64,000 nt of DNA from Candidatus Rifleibacteriota bacterium (lineage in GTDB: Bacteria; Muiribacteriota; Ozemobacteria; Ozemobacterales; Ozemobacteraceae), in the NCBI GenBank assembly GCA_015233565.1, contig JADFXM010000006.1, positions 62,001-126,000 of the forward strand, read 5' to 3'. A program made the translations under genes and the position numbers. Shown piece by piece: positions 62,726 through 64,000 of the stretch. Position 1 is the first letter of the stretch; each line of letters opens with the position of its first letter. The notes below the pieces were generated by a model. The model searched no databases. It had not been told where the DNA came from and saw only the letters and a list, made by a program, of their open reading frames with translations.

Positions 62726-64000
62726 TTATTTCAGAATTTCCTGAGTATTCCAGAACACCGTTTTAAGAATGTCAGCCAGAATCCCTGCTGCGGTCACTTT
62801 TGGTCCTGCGCCGTAACCTCTTACTACAAGTGGAATCGGATTATATCGGTCGGTCAGCAAGCTGACTGCGTTTTCACCACCCCTCACATGGTACAACGGG
62901 TCAGACGACGGCACTTCAACGAGACCAACCTGGCAGATTCCCCGCTCAACACTTCCTAAAAACCTTAGCGTTTCATTCTTTTTCTTCAACTGGCCAATTC
63001 TTTCCACAAAATGGGAGTTTAATTTTCGAGTGTTCTCAAGGAATTCTGAAATAGAACCTTTCATCGAAAAGCCATCCGGGAGAGGAGAGGAAATTTTGAC
63101 ATCTCTTAATTCGCATTGCAAACCAGCTTCCCTGGCAAGGATCAATAATTTCCTGGCAACATCCAAACCAGCCAAATCATCACGAGGATCTGGTTCAGTA
63201 AAACCTTTTTGACGAGCCATTTCTATGGCTTCAGAAAATGGAATTCCATCATCCAGACAACCAAAAATAAAGGATAATGATCCAGAGAGAATTCCATGAC
63301 AGGCTATCAAATTATCCCCGCTTTTAATCAAATTTTTTAGGGTCTCGATTATTGGAAGTCCTGCTCCTACGTTTGCTCCATAAAGGAAATGGCGTTTTCT
63401 CCTTTCAGCAGTTTGTCTGAGGCATCTGTAATATTCCATGTCCGAAGAGTTGGCTTTTTTGTTTGGAGTGACTATATGCATACCAGCTTCAAAAATATCC
63501 GGGTATAGTTCAGGAATTTCTGTGCTACCCGTACAATCAACGAAAATCGGATTTAAAAAGCGGGCCTTGGAAATAGTATGGATTAAATCTCGAATGATGA
63601 ATTGGGTATCGCAAGTTTTAAAGAGATTGGACCAATTTGTGAGATCTATTCCCCTGAAATCAGTTAACAACTTTCGGGAATTAGCAATTCCGCAGACTCG
63701 AAGATCTATACCGCGCTCCAGAAGCTTTTTTTTATGGTTTTTTATTTGCTCTAAAAGCTCGGCGCCAACGGCTCCAGTTCCAACAACAAATGCTTGAATT
63801 TCCTGCCGAGTACTAAAGAAAAACTGGTGGACAATTTGCATTGATCGTTCGGAATCGTCAGATCGCACAACTGCAGAAATATTTCTCTCTGATGACCCTT
63901 GAGAAATGGCAACGATGTTTACATCTGCAGAAGCAAGTGCCGAAAACAAAGTTCCTGCAATTCCTCGCCGGGAGCGCATTTGATCACCAACTACAGATAG
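62726..64000 (-). CDS. thrA: Aspartokinase / homoserine dehydrogenase, C-terminal part (5' end outside window)
   Basis: The frame is open to the window edge. The first visible residues (LSVVGDQMRSRRGIAGTLFS, ALASADVNIVAISQGSSE) are the second ACT domain typical of aspartokinases, so this is the fused ThrA/MetL form rather than a lone Hom. The NAD(P) loop FVVGTGAVGAELLEQI follows at about residue 72. The catalytic region has DCTGSTEIPELYPDIFEAG, HIVTPNKKANSS, YGANVGAGLPIIETL, GILSGSLSFIFG, and GFTEPDPRDDLAGLDVARKL. It catalyses the reduction of aspartate semialdehyde to homoserine for Thr and Met synthesis, with feedback control by the ACT domains. It connects to the methionine genes at the other end of the window. 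Confidence 0.95.
   Translation of the reverse strand, partial: LSVVGDQMRSRRGIAGTLFSALASADVNIVAISQGSSERNISAVVRSDDSERSMQIVHQFFFSTRQEIQAFVVGTGAVGAELLEQIKNHKKKLLERGIDLRVCGIANSRKLLTDFRGIDLTNWSNLFKTCDTQFIIRDLIHTISKARFLNPIFVDCTGSTEIPELYPDIFEAGMHIVTPNKKANSSDMEYYRCLRQTAERRKRHFLYGANVGAGLPIIETLKNLIKSGDNLIACHGILSGSLSFIFGCLDDGIPFSEAIEMARQKGFTEPDPRDDLAGLDVARKLLILAREAGLQCELRDVKISSPLPDGFSMKGSISEFLENTRKLNSHFVERIGQLKKKNETLRFLGSVERGICQVGLVEVPSSDPLYHVRGGENAVSLLTDRYNPIPLVVRGYGAGPKVTAAGILADILKTVFWNTQEILK

Overview
The window is AT-rich, densely coding bacterial DNA. A heavy-metal RND efflux system with an outer-membrane factor, several lipoproteins and many exported proteins point to a double-membrane (Gram-negative) heterotroph. 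Many proteins show no close resemblance to model organisms (glycine-zipper proteins, a Cache-HAMP protein with no output domain, an exonuclease-RecQ-UvrD fusion). My guess is an uncultured lineage, perhaps Riflebacteria-like, but no marker gene here settles this.

Layout. 1-9.1 kb: end of a hybrid histidine kinase, a CxxS thioredoxin-fold protein, and a methionine/folate pair (homocysteine methyltransferase-MTHFR fusion plus B12-dependent MetH), then a HAD hydrolase. 9.1-16.1 kb: exported or lipid-anchored proteins of unknown role, including an FGE-like protein with zinc ribbon and PEGA domain, and a lipoprotein with a (Thr-Gly)n tract encoded by a hexanucleotide repeat. 16.3 kb: tRNA-Arg. 16.5-25.3 kb: a putative lasso-type RiPP island with a PqqD-like recognition element, an HPr-kinase-like enzyme, a 56-aa precursor ending in Ser, and an asparagine-synthetase-like cyclase without the N-terminal Cys. 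Also present are a DegT aminotransferase, two glycosyltransferases, a TIGR04325-type methyltransferase, and decayed sugar-epimerase and NHL genes. I see no leader peptidase and no exporter. 26-29.3 kb: two secreted cysteine peptidases. 29.7-35.2 kb: a giant exonuclease-RecQ-UvrD protein. 35.5-40.8 kb: pcm, a glycine-zipper protein, tilS, a tRNA-Leu/fMet/Met operon with clear promoter and terminator, and a small lipoprotein. 41-45.9 kb: a tightly overlapping three-gene operon (Cache-HAMP sensor, MFS-HEAT membrane protein, PhnD-like binding protein). 46-51.6 kb: an APC permease, a composite repeat, a metallopeptidase-glycine-zipper protein related to the one at 36 kb, and queE. 52-59.8 kb: a czcCBA-type efflux operon headed by a response-regulator/kinase gene. 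60-64 kb: a GH3 beta-glucosidase and the 3' part of an aspartokinase/homoserine dehydrogenase gene.

Non-coding structure. Three short repeat elements stand out. Element R1 (18.4 and 48.0 kb) and element R2 (29.5 and 48.2 kb, with 11-bp inverted ends) lie side by side at 48 kb. A separate 191-bp element at 59.9 kb has 12-bp inverted ends and a perfect 8-bp target duplication, the signature of a MITE. I saw no CRISPR array, rRNA, replication origin or intact insertion sequence.
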